64,000 bases of DNA from Gnetum montanum (GCA_015680685.1 MNCI01022658.1:289960-353959); one strand, 5' to 3'; counted from the stretch's first letter, positions 21,201 to 33,576 are shown. Numbers and translations: made by a program. The notes: generated from the letters alone by a model not told the origin.

Positions 21201-21473
21201 GGCTGAATCTCTTTAAGATAAGTCATTTGTAGTTTACACACAACGCAATCATTTCATTTTTCACAACTGCACATCGCAACATCACACACAGATACTCACA
21301 TTAACTATTGAGTCTATTTGGAGGTATCTTGGCCTTGGTGTTGCTAGAGACCAGCAAGCACCTAAATCCTGTTTGAGGACACTCGTTGGCAGTCGCATCC
21401 CAAACGGTCGCCAACAAGATGAAAACTGACTAGCTGCCCTGTCATCTAACGAGTTGCACAAGGTATTCAATAA

Positions 21474-21700
21474 ACAACGTCATGACCTAAGGATTAAGAA
21501 AGTTAAATATCAACCAAGAGATAAGGTTATCTACTAGAATTACACACACGTGCCACAACGTACTAAATTTCAAACATTGTGGGAAGGACCTTATATTATT
21601 TATGCAACTTTTCCTTCAGGGGCCATGACAATATACAAACATTAGAGCCTAGATAAGAAACTGTTGGTCAACATACAATAAACCAAACCTTTCCATGAGC
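21474..21700 (+). pseudogene. Integrase C-terminus-like remnant of Ath-2
   Basis: A frame with stops reads HDLRIKKVKYQPRDKVIY, then VPQRTKFQTLWEGPYIIYAT, FPSGAMTIY and, after further stops, TKPFHE. This is like the C-terminal domain of Ty3/gypsy integrase, where a KYQPGDKV-like strand is followed by a WxGPY/F box. It fits the expected place for the 3' end of pol. The zinc-finger and catalytic core of integrase were not found, presumably lost with the segment insertion or a deletion. Confidence 0.5.
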
Positions 21701-23690
21701 TTAGGACAACTAGTACACATGCTACCTCTCTTGGTGGACAACCTTGCTCACTATTTCGGATCTCCTCCTTCCAACTTAGTCATGGGGGAGATGGCCACCT
21801 ATGCTAACCTTTCTAGGCCCTCAGTTCTTTTTGAATTTGTTTTACACATTTTTTATTTTACACATTCTTTCAACTTTTCTTATTTTTTTAACACCATCGT
21901 TCATGTTTTTACTATTTCTTTGTTTGCTTGAATTACTTTTATTTATCATCTAATAAGTGCTCATGATGGTGTATTGAATTATATCATATTGATTGCTAAT
22001 TTTTGGTTTTTTCCTTTGAATTATGATGCTGATATTAAGGTATGGTTCTTTTGGTAAAATAGGCAATGAGTCCATGTTGTCTACTCATCCATACAACTCT
22101 ATGGTCTCCTTTGGCTTGGAACTGTATAGTCCCTCTTTTCCTAAGTAAAATTTTAATGAATTAGTGGATGGGTATTTTTCAAACCAAGGAAAGACTCAAA
22201 GGATGAAAAGGGTATGACATCAAGGGGATTTGATGCATTGGAGCTGGCTATTATCTTGGGTGGTTGGATGCTTTTTCTTGGGTTTTCCACCATTCTAACA
22301 TTATTCAAATATCAGGAAGTTGAGTGAATAAAAATAATTCTTTGCATGGTGTGGTTATCATGCAAAAAAAAATGAGAATTCAAAGCACACCCCTTAGACA
22401 TAATAAAGCAATATGCGCTACAAGCATTGGTTATGGAACTGAAAAGACATGTTACCCATGCCTGAAGGTTCCCTCTAACTATGGCCCTTTCTCGCTTCCT
22501 ACTTCCCCATCTCGCTCTCCTTGGAATGGTGGTAACTTTTTGTGGAAGCATTCTTATTGCTTCAAGTGGATGGATTGGTCAAGTGTGTTGATGCGAGGTC
22601 ACTAGATGTGGTTTGTTTGAGTCTAGATTTGGAATGAGTTCTACTTAGTCACATTAACCATAAAATACACAAGGAGCTTTACACAACCTTATTCTTGGGA
22701 TTCCATTCCATTCTCTCCTCTCCATATTTCTTCCCATGTTCCACCTCATTTTCAATTTTATCATTAGTCTGTTCTTGGTTGATGCATTGTTTTTCTTTGA
22801 TGAATTCTTGTGGGTAAGTTTTTAACTCTTGCTTCCAAATGACATTCCTAGAGCCTACAGACTCTTTGGTTTGTGGGTTTATCAGGGCATAAAGGGCATG
22901 AGCCTACTTTGGGGAGGACCCACTGACATTCCTTTTTGGTGCAATTGTTAACCTCTTTTCCTTAAAAATTTCTTGTAATCAATCTTCTCTTGTTTCATCC
23001 CCATCCATGACATCCATTTTATTGGCGTTGTCGTTGTTATTTTTTCCCATCTTTCTTGTTTCTCATATTTTTCCATCTTATAGCTACCGAGGTTCGCTCT
23101 TAGTTGTGGTGGCTTTGGCACAAATTTTTTAATTTTCTCCATTTTACTATTCACCTAACCCCTACACCTTGAGTAGTCACCTATGATAAATCTCTGAGCT
23201 AGTTTATGCCATAACCACAACTCAGCCAATGCGCTTCATATCGAGGCAAGGTATCAACTGCATTATGGTTTATCTATCCTTGTTCATTTGTGATTGTGTT
23301 TTGTGTGCAAATGACAATCCTATAAACAATGGGCTGGGCTTGGAGGAAGCACTAAGGATGGACTAGAACTAGAGCATTTACGAAAGGAGCAAGTCTGGTG
23401 GCATGGTTATGAATAAACAACAGAAAGTGCAATCTTAGCATTGGCGAAAACACGCTTCATTTTCTTTCTCTCTCTTTCTTTACAAGTTTCCAAAGAAAGG
23501 CTTGGATGTCATTTATGTATGAGTGTTCACCACAATAGTCATGAACACTAAGGTTGTAATATGCTTATTGATCTGTTCACTAGGCATGTTGAGTTTGTAA
23601 TCCCATTCCACCGTCAGTTGTCAATTAGTCAATAATCCCATACCTTCCCAATATTTTGTAAGGAACTCAAGGATAAGTTTTCATTCAGTT
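21701..23690 (+). other. 3' noncoding region of Ath-2
   Basis: Long stretch without coherent coding. The part from about 22,777 is closely matched by Ath-3 from 32,667. One piece around 22,440-22,480 resembles the 3' region of the B2 elements. Confidence 0.6.
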
Positions 23691-23699
23691 GTGGGGGAA
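23691..23699 (+). promoter_or_regulatory. Polypurine tract of Ath-2
   Basis: GTGGGGGAA directly before the 3' LTR; the plus-strand primer site. The same tract is seen in Ath-3 (GTGGGGGTA) and Ath-5. Confidence 0.8.
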
Positions 23700-24559
23700 T
23701 GATGAGAGCGGTTACTGTAGCAATTTATTCTAATTATTAGAGTGGTAGTTTCTCTAAAATTAGAGTGGTAATTTTTCTAATTATTAGAGTAGTTGCTCCT
23801 GAGCCTATAAATACAGTGCCTAAACGCACAATTTAGAGGAGAAATTCTGGGGAATAAGTCTTGGGAGGAAATCTTGGGAAGAATTCCTAGAAGGAAGTCT
23901 TTCAAGGGAAGTCTTTTAGAAGTCTTTTAAGAGTCAAGTTAGAGTATTTTCCAAGTGCCCATAGTAGGAGTTCTAAGTGGAGATGGATCTTTATTTGAGC
24001 ATTGTGTACCTGAGCACACCTTGTGTATGACAATAAAGATGAGCTTTTGGATTCATCCTTGCAGCACTTGAGATTTTTTTTCTTGCTCATTTATTTTATT
24101 TTATTTTCTTCTCCCTTAATTTTATTTTATTTTATGCACTTTACATTTATGTTATTAGCACACACAGTATGATCACTTCGAGCATGCATGTAACACTTGG
24201 TAACCAAGTAACGATTAGCATTTGGTAATCCCAGTAGTGTTGCGTTAGTTCAGGATGTATACGGAAAGTGAGAACAGATATTGGTGTTAGGATTAGTTTA
24301 AAGCCTAGTTAGTTATCTCTCTCCCTCCTCCCTTATTAGCAGTAGGACATAAAAACATAAAATCTATAAAAATCATATGCCTTAAGCCTACTTAACCATA
24401 CAATCGTGACATATAGGTAAGTTTGGGAAGACAATGATCAACCAACCCATCCTTGTTCCACAAGGACACATAAGCACTTAGTCCTTGGAATTTGATCGGA
24501 TTGTGCATGAAACGCTTGTATTTGTATGGTTGAGTGTAGGGGTACCTCACCGCTCATCA
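23700..24559 (+). repeat. 3' LTR of Ath-2 (B1 type)
   Basis: Begins TGATGAGAGCGG and ends ACCGCTCATCA. U3 holds repeated CTAATTATTAGAG palindromes. TATAAATA lies at about 23,802, and AATAAAGATGAGC at about 24,031 gives a poly(A) signal. Length 860 bases. Confidence 0.85.
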
Positions 24560-25960
24560 CTATCACTTATTTAAATTTTTTGTAAATGACTTTAAGAACT
24601 ATTTATATAGTAATATCTCATTGAAATAGAGTTTAAGTTAGCACTACAAAAATAAAATAATGTATGTTTCAATTTACTATTTCTTCACAATGATAGAAGT
24701 AGTTGAGATATCATATGCATTTGAAGACGGTGACTGTAATATTAAGGAGAAAAATATAGTTTACATGGAATCCATTAAAGATATTATTCTAAATGTAGCT
24801 ATTCTAGAGGATATAGATTAAAATTCCTATCAAACAATTGAATTTTAAAGTAGACTATTCAATTCAATTTTGATGAAGGATGAAACAATCACAAAGGATG
24901 TGTCCTTCATTGTATCATTATTCTATTGCAATAGCCTCCTTAAAGCATTACAAAAATACAAAGACATAGGTGTTATATTTGTACATTATAATGATCTACA
25001 ATGTTTCTTATGATCTACAATAGCAAAGCTATTAACTACAACTGATGAGAAGCCATTTAATGCTAAATATGCATAGGAATAATATTGGAACATTTTGGAT
25101 GTAAAAGATGTATATAAAGACATAGTAATAATTTTGAAAGATAAGTCAACTAATAAGGTATGTGAAGTTGTATTACATAAATAATATAGTTTATTATAAC
25201 TAGGATATGTTGAAATATCTTTATTATTAATAATACATTTATCATAAGTAGGAGAGTTATGTCTTGGATGATCATGAGAAACAAAATCAACACTAAGATT
25301 TAGAAAAAGATGATATTTCTAAACAGGTTATACTTGTAATTCCTCATTAATGCTTAACTTCAAAGTGAATAAAAAATACTATATTACATACTATTATTAT
25401 TGGAATTTCATAATATAAAAGTAAAAGAACAAGAGGAGAAGACACATGATCAAAGCTCTGATAATGATTCTAATGATGATGAGAAAACTGAGATAGATAA
25501 GGACTTGATGAGTTTCTATGTTTACTAATGTGATGAATTTGAAAAAAAAAATTTAGTAATATATTGAGTTAATGCTATGAATTGTAATTTTTTATTAGGA
25601 GACTTCTTTTAAAACCCTTGGATGAGGCATAATAAGTAGAGGTTCTACAAGCATGCGTAAGGTTAGTATAACAAAGTATGCAGAATTTACTCAAAAAATT
25701 ATTAAATCATTATTATGATGAATTGCATTTTTTATGTTTTAGGGAAGAAACCCACCATCATTAATGGCTCAAAAAAAAAAAGCTCGTTCAAAGAAATTAA
25801 AGAAATACAAAAAGCCGTTGAGGCAAATTTATGTAAATAATTTAATGTCTTCTAATTTCATATTGATCAAAGTGACAGCTCTATCAAATGTCCTAAAAAC
25901 AAAGTATGATTCTATATTTTATTGTATCATATCATTTCAAATTAGAAAAGTATTATAGTT
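24560..25960. other. AT-rich degraded DNA
   Basis: Very AT-rich, with only short ORFs. It probably belongs to the same old DNA transposon or gene as the Ulp1-like pseudogene that follows. No domain was recognised here. Confidence 0.4.
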
Positions 25961-25974
25961 ATTATGTTTTACTA

Positions 25975-26640
25975 GGCATTGCTTGTAGTAATGATATTAA
26001 AAGAAATATTCAAAGAAGAAATGAAGTAGAAATCTATAATGTAGTGTTTTTTCTAGAATACTGTGATGAGATGTTGCTTTTGGTGGATGGTAATGCTATC
26101 ACAAAAAATGATTTAAGAAGTTTAAGACCAAAACAAGAGATAGAAGATACAATATTCAAATACTACTTAAAAAAGATTCAATCAATCCCAAAATTTCATT
26201 TAACATATTATTTTCTTTATCTATCATTACTATTCGAATTAAGTAGAATGTATAAGGTAGAATATGAAGAGTTGAAATTAAGACAAGGTATCTTAATATT
26301 GATAATGCAATGAGACATTACATTTAACAGCTACCACAAAATATTTTTTCTAATTAACATTAAAATTGGAAGAAGTATGTTTCATTGTGTACTTCTTGTT
26401 GTCAATATCTTTACAAGTTCAATATCAATATGGATCCTCTCAATAGTAATGTTGAATGTAATGATTAAATTGATATTATTTACAAGTATCTTAAGGTGGA
26501 GGATATTATTTAGAATAAAGAGGGTCAATTTCATTAGGAACTATGGAGATAGTTATTTCAAAGAAATATACCATTGTAAAGAAATGGATATGACTATGTT
26601 GTTTATGTCTTACTTTATATAATATACATTATATATTTAA
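25975..26640 (+). pseudogene. Ulp1-like (C48) cysteine protease remnant
   Basis: The open part at 26,040-26,310 reads LLLVDGNAITKNDLRSLRPK, then IEDTIFKYYLKKI and FHLTYYFLYLSLLFEL, the N-terminal pattern of plant Ulp1-type proteases. Further on, in shifting frames, come FHCVLLVVNI (the HW..LVV strand, with His retained but followed by Cys) and MDPLNSNVECND at about 26,430 (the xDPL strand with the Asp). The last part reads NGYDYVVYVLLYIIYI at about 26,583-26,635, where the family has DCG; the catalytic Cys is Tyr here. Such domains act in SUMO removal and are also carried by plant MULE and CACTA transposons. Frameshifts and the missing Cys make it dead. Confidence 0.55.
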
Positions 26641-28060
26641 AGAAGTTATCATTTAAGGCATTAGATGTACCACTATATAGAAGAAGAATCCTATGTGATA
26701 TATTAAATGTGTTTAATTAACATACAACATGGTTCTAATATTAAATAACTATTCTTAGTTTCATTTCATTATATCTTATTTAACAAGCTTATTTTTCATA
26801 TTTAACTTTTTAAATATTTGATTATTTTCATTCTTAGTATGATGATTACTATAATTTTTAATATGCATTATTAATATATTTACATTTAGAAACCAATTAT
26901 GAAGTTTCTTTAATTGAAATAACGATATGATTATCTAATGCATATGTTGTGAAAACTTGTAAATATAAATGAAAAATTAGAAAGAAGAAAAATAGTTATA
27001 TTGAATCTAAATGGGATACTTGTAAAGGATGTACATTTTTCAAATACAAATAACTGAGGATGCACAAAAGAAAATATGACATCATGCTAGGGAAAAACTA
27101 CTACTATATTCAATGTAGTGTGCACGAGTTTCTCACTTAATTGAAGAAAGAAGGAATTGAATATGCATTTTGGTCTTCAGCATAGTCAACTAATGTAGAA
27201 AGAATAACAAACTACCTCATCAAGGATGTTGATACAAAGCCTAAATTTACTTGATGTCAAACATAATGCCAAAACCTTTATCACAAAGGGACTCTTCATT
27301 CAATTTTCCAAAAGCCTTAAAAATTATTTTCTGAGATATATGGAAATCAATACATATGAGAGAATGGTGTGATAATTGATGACACATGATAAAATTCTTG
27401 ATGAGGATAAAAAAAATTTATTCAAGCCAAAAATATGATCCGAACAATCCTATAGATGACTACCTACATAGGAAGTTACTACCATCTATTGTAAATCCTA
27501 TGAGTAATTAATTTAGCATTGGGGAACTAATAAGTTCCAATGAACAACTTGTAAATATTATTCAATGTTTTTATTTTGATTTATGATAGAAAATAACTGA
27601 CCTTCTTAGGTCTTTATTAATGATCACATTGTTAATTTCATTTATGATCTAATGATTACCATTGAAGAACTTTTAAAGTTAATGAAAATCATGATAATCA
27701 TATTGAATAACTTTATGTAGATATTTAATTTTATCTTTTTAGTTATTTATATTATTATTTAAATTAATAAATTTCTTAAGAAAAAGTACTCATTAGTACA
27801 ACATAATCCTCGATTCAATAAGACTGGAATCCATCATTTATGAGGCCAGGGTACTAAATTTTTAAAAGGTAATAAAAGATTTTGTAAATCTATTTAAGAT
27901 AAAAAGGTAAATAAAGTTCATTATATTATAATAGAAAATTCCAACCATAAGAATATAAAATACTAAAATTTACAATAATGTAATAATGTCAGTTTAATAA
28001 TGAATTTAATATAACATTTCCTGCTATAGTTCTGAAGATTGGAATGAAAATATTCTAAAT
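26641..28060. other. AT-rich degraded DNA, no gene recognised
   Basis: Broken frames only, some possibly from the same transposon as the Ulp1-like remnant (for example text around 27,070-27,250). No motif that I can name. Confidence 0.4.
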
Positions 28061-28575
28061 ATAATGAACCCTCCCTAAAAGTTGTATTCATGACTAGTCC
28101 ACTTTAATGGCATGACTTGTAAGTACATTTTTAATCCTCTTTTCTAGTTCATCAATAAAAATGCTAAATAATGATGATGAAAGAGGACAATCTTACTCTA
28201 TTTCTATAAAGAGGATATTACTATGAAATTGTCAAGATTGTGTAGATTTTTATCTTTTAACTTAAAAAATACTTTTGTATAAATTTTTAATGGCATTAAG
28301 TAAACCAAAATTAACTTTAATTTTGATAAGTCTGTTGCATAATTGTTTTCTCATAATAGAATTAAATGATTTAGCAAAATCAACAAAGAAAATAAATAAT
28401 TTATCTTATGTTATTTATGCTTATTCAATACAATATTTGAAAATAACCATATGATCAATCTTAGAATACTTTATTCTAAATATTGATCATGAAAATGCAC
28501 ATGAATTATTCTTTTTCTATTCAACATTCTAATTTTTCTCAAGAATGATACCTAACAATTTTTCAAATAGGTTCT
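28061..28575 (-). pseudogene. LINE (RTE-like) reverse transcriptase, downstream part
   Basis: On the minus strand the text runs LFEKLLGIILEK near 28,570, VDFAKSFNSIMRKQL near 28,385 (the DFxKAFDS box of non-LTR RT), then FIEIExDCPLSSSLFSIFID and ELEKRIKNVLTSHAIKVD near 28,205-28,100 (the QGCPLSPxLFxIFIDELE box). Order and wording fit a plant RTE-like LINE. Several stops. The upstream half of the same RT lies at 34,535-34,720, cut off by the Ath-3 insertion. Confidence 0.65.
28571..28575. repeat. Left target site duplication of Ath-3
   Basis: GTTCT before the 5' LTR; GTTTT follows the 3' LTR at 34,535-34,539. Five bases with one mismatch, as expected for an aged gypsy insertion. Confidence 0.7.
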
Positions 28576-29488
28576 TGATGAGAGCAATTACTCTAATAAT
28601 TAGAGTGGTTATTATTAGAGCGGTTACTCTAATTATTAGAGTGGTTATTATTAGAGCAGTTACTCTAATTATTAGAGCGGTTACTCTCATTATTAGAGCG
28701 ATTATTCCCAAGTTACTCTTGGGCCTAGAAATACAATGCCCAGGCACACAATAGGGAGTAATTCAAAAGAAGTAGTCAAGTAGAAAAACTCTTGTAGTCT
28801 GTTTGTAGGTTAGAGTATTTTCCAAGTGCTAGCAGTAGGAGGTCGAAGTGTGATCGGATCTTTATTCGAGCATTGTGTACCTAAGCACACCTTGTGTACG
28901 ACAATAAAGATGAGCTCTTTGATTCATCCTTGTAGCACTTGAGATTTGTTTTCTTACTCATTTCTTTTATTTTATTTTCTTATGAATTTATTTTATTTTA
29001 TGCACTTTACATTTATGTTATTAGCATAGCAATTCATTTTGACCAATTAAGAAAATCATTAAATTACACTCAGTACGATCACTTCAAGCATGTGTGTAAT
29101 ACTTGGTAACCCAATAATGATTAGCATTTGGTAATCCCAGTAGTGTTGCACAGGTTCAGGATGTGTACGACAAGTGAGAACAAATGCTGGTATTAGGATT
29201 AGTTAGAACTTAGTTAATGAGTAGTTAAGATAAATTAGTCACTTAGTTATCTTTCTCTTTCCCTATTAGCACAGGACATAAAAACATAAAAGCTATAAAA
29301 ATCATATGCCTCAAGCTTACTTAACCATATAATCATGACGTATAGGTAAGCTTAAGAAGACAATGATCAACCAACCTATCCTTGTTCCACAAGGGCACAT
29401 AAGCACTTAGTCCTTGGAATTCGACCAGATCATGTGTGAAACGCTTGTATTTATATGGTTGAGCATAAGGGTACCTCGTCGCTCATCA
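28576..29488 (+). repeat. 5' LTR of Ath-3
   Basis: TGATGAGAGC... to ...CGTCGCTCATCA. The U3 array of CTCTAATTATTAGAG-type palindromes is at 28,590-28,710. The TATA position reads CTAGAAATAC at about 28,724, where the 3' LTR has CTATAAATA, so the promoter is probably damaged. AATAAAGATGAGC lies at about 28,902. Confidence 0.9.
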
Positions 29489-29489
29489 T

Positions 29490-29508
29490 TGGCACCATTG
29501 CTAGGGAC
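29490..29508 (+). promoter_or_regulatory. Primer binding site of Ath-3
   Basis: TGGCACCATTGCTAGGGAC one base after the LTR. It resembles the Athila-type PBS TGGCGCCGTTGCCGGGGA (tRNA-Asp complement, from memory), with the CG pairs changed to CA. Confidence 0.7.
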
Positions 29509-31515
29509 TTAGTTGTTTGTGTGCTAACTAGAACATAGGAAATCATTCACATCATTGGAACAAACCTTAGGGTTGATTGAGGAAATAATAAACAAGAGAA
29601 CATTGCACACTAAATAGACAAATATTTCTCCTTCTTCATACAAAAGCACCTCACCCCCTAGGTCTGAAATAGGAAATAATCGGTGATGTAATACACATGA
29701 TGTTGATATGCCAATCCCTCAACAAGTTCAAGTGGTATATATTCATCCTGATGAGTATATACTAGACTTCATCTTTATCCTTCATCAAGATGAACAACTT
29801 CATTGGTAAGACTTAGAAGGTAACATAGTGTTACCTCCTGATTGTTCAGTCCTGAGCATGCTTCTTCATGCTCTCACACGAACTGGCATGCCGCATTTAT
29901 ACGTAGAATATGTTGTGCAAGACCATGACTCGAGAGAATACCATCCCACAGAGGCACAACATCAAAGGGACTTACAATAGGAGAGACATCATAAGTCTTT
30001 GAAGGGTAAGTGGTCTAAGTATGTCCCACATGTCTTAAGTGAAAATGAGGGTGGTGAACCTACCTTAGGTAGTCGCCCACACAATGATGTTCATCCTCTT
30101 AACTTTGGCCAAGGGGTTATGTATCAAAACCTTCATTCCACTATTCATAACCTAGGTTCTGTTACCCATGGGCACAAAAGGTCCGAAATAGGGACATAGA
30201 CACATGATAAAGATGGACATTCTAATCACAATTGCGATCAGGGCTAAGACTGCAGAAGAGAATGTAGTAGACACCATCATGATGACAGTTCTCCTTCTTC
30301 TTCACCTTCATCATCTCCTTCACCCTCTTCTTCAATATCTAGATGTAGTCATAAAGAAAAAGAGCATGGGCATAAAGGTAGGCAAAGTGGAAGTCATAGA
30401 CAAAATAGCCAGGAAAAGGGATGAAGGAACTCTAGAGAGTCACAAAATAGAAGAAGGGAGAGTAGGGAATAACGTAGGTATCATAGATTCCATGGACAAG
30501 ACAATCACGATGAACCCCTACTCGCTACTTGAAGTATGTTAGACATAATTGAGGTTGTTAGAATTCCAAAAAGGCACTAGAAAGATGGTAGGATCAAGAG
30601 ATTAGATATGAACAATATCCCACGATTTGAAGGGGGATACAACGTTGATCCTCAGAATCATTTACAAGCATTCCATGACACGTGTGCCTTATAGCACATA
30701 GAGAACAAATGGTAAAAATTTAAGTTGTTCCCACGTACATTAGTTAAAAAAGCAAAAAGTTGGTATTGGTCTATAGAACCGGAATCCATTTGTAGGTGGA
30801 GTACTATGTTAGAACTATTTAATGACAAGTACCAAATGTATTCCCGAGTGTTTAACTTGTGAAAGCAAATCCAAGGCTAGAACCAAGGAGAACATGAACC
30901 CTTGGATGCTTCCATGGGTTGATATTATGCACTATTACACCGTTGTCCTAGCCATGATTATTCGCAAAGGGATCAACTACATCATCTCGTGGATGGACTT
31001 AGGCAGGAAATGAGAAAAAACTTTGGGACTTATGCCCAAGGAAGACTATTCGAGCTTAGGTCCCATCAAATCCAAAGACTATTAGAGCAAGTTGCTAAGG
31101 AAGAAGGTGAGCTACAAAAGAGAGAAAGTGTAGAAGAGTATAACCGAGATCCTTCCCTCTGGAAGAGGGGATTAAGATTTTGTGAGGATGAAGAAGAGTC
31201 ATCACTCAAAGAGATGGTGAATAGGAAAACTTTGCCTATCCAAAAGTTGACACCAGATGTATCAGTAAAGGTAGATCAAATGTGGGATTCTATAGAGAAT
31301 AGATTTTAATCTATTCTTAAAATAATTGAGGAGTCTAGAGAGCAAGGTAGTGATCGCGAAAAAAGAAAAAATAAAGAGGCTAAACATGCACATAGCAAGG
31401 GTAAGGGAAAAGTTTCAATCATTGAAGAGGTTGTAGATTCAGAAATAGACAATGATAGTGGATGTGAGATATATCAATATGACCATCCTAAGGGATGTTG
31501 CCCTGTAATTTCACA
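29509..31515 (+). pseudogene. Ath-3 gag (broken)
   Basis: From about 29,708: MPIPQQVQVVYIHPDEYILD, then DEQLHW, DLEGNIVLPPD, LYVEYVVQDHDSREYHPTEA, a low-complexity Arg/His/Ser part (30,200-30,530), IPRFEGGYNVDPQNHLQAFH at about 30,618, the DGLRQEMRKNFGTYAQG region at about 30,989, a coiled helical tail, and the degraded zinc knuckle CEIYQYDHPKGCC at about 31,463. The leader to the first Met is about 200 bases. At least six stops. It is more complete than the gag of Ath-2 and shows where the Ath-1 fragment belongs. Confidence 0.75.
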
Positions 31516-32160
31516 TCTATAAGAGTCTAGGGTGTATGCACTCAACCCACAATTAAACAAAAGGAAAACACCCCGAAGGTTACCTTATCCCCAAGGTAAC
31601 CTAAGATAGTTCCACCAACCCTTAATGTATTATCCAAGTGGAACTCCACCACAACCAATTAAGCAATATCAATAGTGGTAGCACCCATAATCACGAGGAA
31701 TGCCACCACCAAGGCAACAGTATCCTTATCGACAACCTGACTTGTATGGATATTACATGCAGTAACCAATCTCCCCACATGACTCTACTGGTCATGTCAC
31801 TTCTCAACCTCACTATCAAGCCCACAAGTATTATGGGACTCCCTCTTCTAGAGGTGATATTCTGCAAGAATATCATCCTTCTCATCCAACCACATCTCTT
31901 CCACCAATAGCTCCACTACCACCTGCTCCCACGATGCAAGGTGAAATCCCTACCAAGCCACAGCAACATAACTCCATGAGGGTTGTTAACTCTCAACCTA
32001 CTATTCATTCCAAAAACCACATGAAGAAAAGACCTTTCTTTAGAACCAACAGTTCAACCAAGCCCTTACAATCACAAGTGATTGATTCCTTAGATTCCTT
32101 AGTATCAATCAAAACTTTGGAGCCTCCTTCAACTCAACCACCACACTCAACACATACGGT
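31516..32160 (+). other. Ath-3 Pro/Gln-rich spacer
   Basis: Same as Ath-2 15,111-15,780; contains SLPPIAPLPPAPTMQGEIPT at about 31,900. Probably polyprotein linker. Confidence 0.55.
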
Positions 32161-32665
32161 CATGCTAACACATGCCATCACCAATTGGATCAAACTTGGA
32201 AACATTCCTAGAAAATTCTCTAATCCTAGGAGTCCTCTGATATACTTACAAATCATTGAAAATGTGCCATGCAAGGCTCTTTTGGATTCAGGATTTGGTG
32301 TCAACTTGATTTCTCAAGAAATGTACAAGGCCTAGAACTTGCCTCCATTGAAAAAGAGCAACATCCATCTAGAGTTGGCTAACCATTCCATCACTGTCTC
32401 ATTAGGACTAAACGAAGACATTGTTACCACTATTTGTGAGTGGTCATACCCAGTTGACTTCCTAGTGATTTAGGTAAACAATGGTAAGGGGGACTTTCCA
32501 ATCATAATGTGAAGAGCATGGATAAGCACCATCAATGCATGCCTAGGAATCTACGACCTTTCCCTAGAAACATTAAAGGAAAAAACATTTGGAAAGATCA
32601 AGAAGAAGAAAGTTCCATGCATCACATACAGTGACATAGGGTGTAGTTGCGTGCAGAGGTCATAG
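32161..32665 (+). pseudogene. Ath-3 aspartic protease
   Basis: CKALLDSGFGVNLISQEMYK at about 32,270-32,330 retains the D-S-G active site. After a TAG it continues as PLKKSNIHLELANHSITVSL, then CEWSYPVDFLVI, and FPIIMxRAWISTINACLGIY with a stop replacing the Gly of IMGR. The frame ends at 32,664 where the deletion junction falls. Compared with Ath-2, this copy keeps the catalytic Ser but loses the Gly. Confidence 0.75.
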
Positions 32666-33576
32666 GTTGATGCATTGTTTTTCTTTGGTGAATTTTTATG
32701 GGTAAGTTTTTTACTCTTGTTTCCAAATGACATTCCTAGAGCCTGCAGACTCTTTGGTTTGTGAGTTTGTCAAGGCATAAAAAGCATGAGCCTACGTTGG
32801 GGAGGACCCACTAGCATTCCTTTTTAATGCAATTGTTAAGTTATTTTTCTTAAACATTTTTTGCAATTAATCATCTCTTATTTCATCTCCATCCATGACA
32901 TCCATTTTATTGCCATTGCCATTGTTATTTTTTCCCATGTTTCTTGTTCCTCATATTTTTCTATCTTATAAGTATCAGAGGTTCGCTCTTAGTCATGGGG
33001 GCCTTGGCAAAAATTTATCAATTTTCTCCATTTTACTATTTGCCTAACCCCTACACCTTGGGTAGTCACCTGTGATAAATATTTGAACTAGTTTTGGCCA
33101 TAACCACAACTCAGCCAATGCACTTCATATTGAGGCAAGGTATCAACTACATTGTGGTTTATCTATCCTTGCTCATTTGTGACTGTTGTTTGTGTAGATG
33201 GTGATCATACAAACAATGGATTGGGCTTGGAGGAAGCACTTAGGATGGACTGGAACTGGAGCATTTACGAAAGGAGCAAGTCTAGTGGCATGGCTATGGA
33301 TAAACAAGGAAAGGAGCAATCTTAGCATTGGTGGCAACATGCTTCATTTTCATGCTTTCTCTTTCTCTACAAGTTGCCAAATAAAGGCTTGGATGTCATT
33401 TATGTATGAGTGTTCACCACAATGGTCATGAACACTAATGTTGTAATATGCTTATTGATATGTTCACTAGGCACGTTGAGTCTGTCATCCCATTCCACTG
33501 TCAGTTGTCAATTAGTCAATAATCCCATACCTTCTCAATATTTTTTAAGGAACTTGAGGACGAGTTTTCATTCAAT
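32666..33576 (+). other. Ath-3 3' noncoding region after deletion junction
   Basis: Matches Ath-2 22,777-23,690 base for base over long stretches. No ORF of interest. The differences are mostly C/T and G/A changes. Confidence 0.7.

Larger units (their letters stand above)
14324..24559 (+). mobile_element. Ath-2: Athila-type (B1) element, 5' end missing, with inserted gene fragments
   Basis: Plus-strand order: gag from mid-gene (14,330), Pro-rich spacer, protease (about 15,780-16,268), RT (16,640-17,576), a foreign 3.9-kb segment (17,577-21,470), an integrase C-terminus-like remnant (21,474-21,700), a long 3' noncoding region, PPT and 3' LTR (23,700-24,559). RT, protease and gag resemble the Athila lineage. 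Stops occur throughout. Ath-3 is a close relative lacking everything between the protease and the 3' noncoding region. Confidence 0.75.

Noticed and set aside
28590-28710. Tandem short repeats resembling a CRISPR array
   Set aside because: They are overlapping imperfect palindromes without unique spacers, located in the U3 of a retrotransposon LTR in a plant-like genome.
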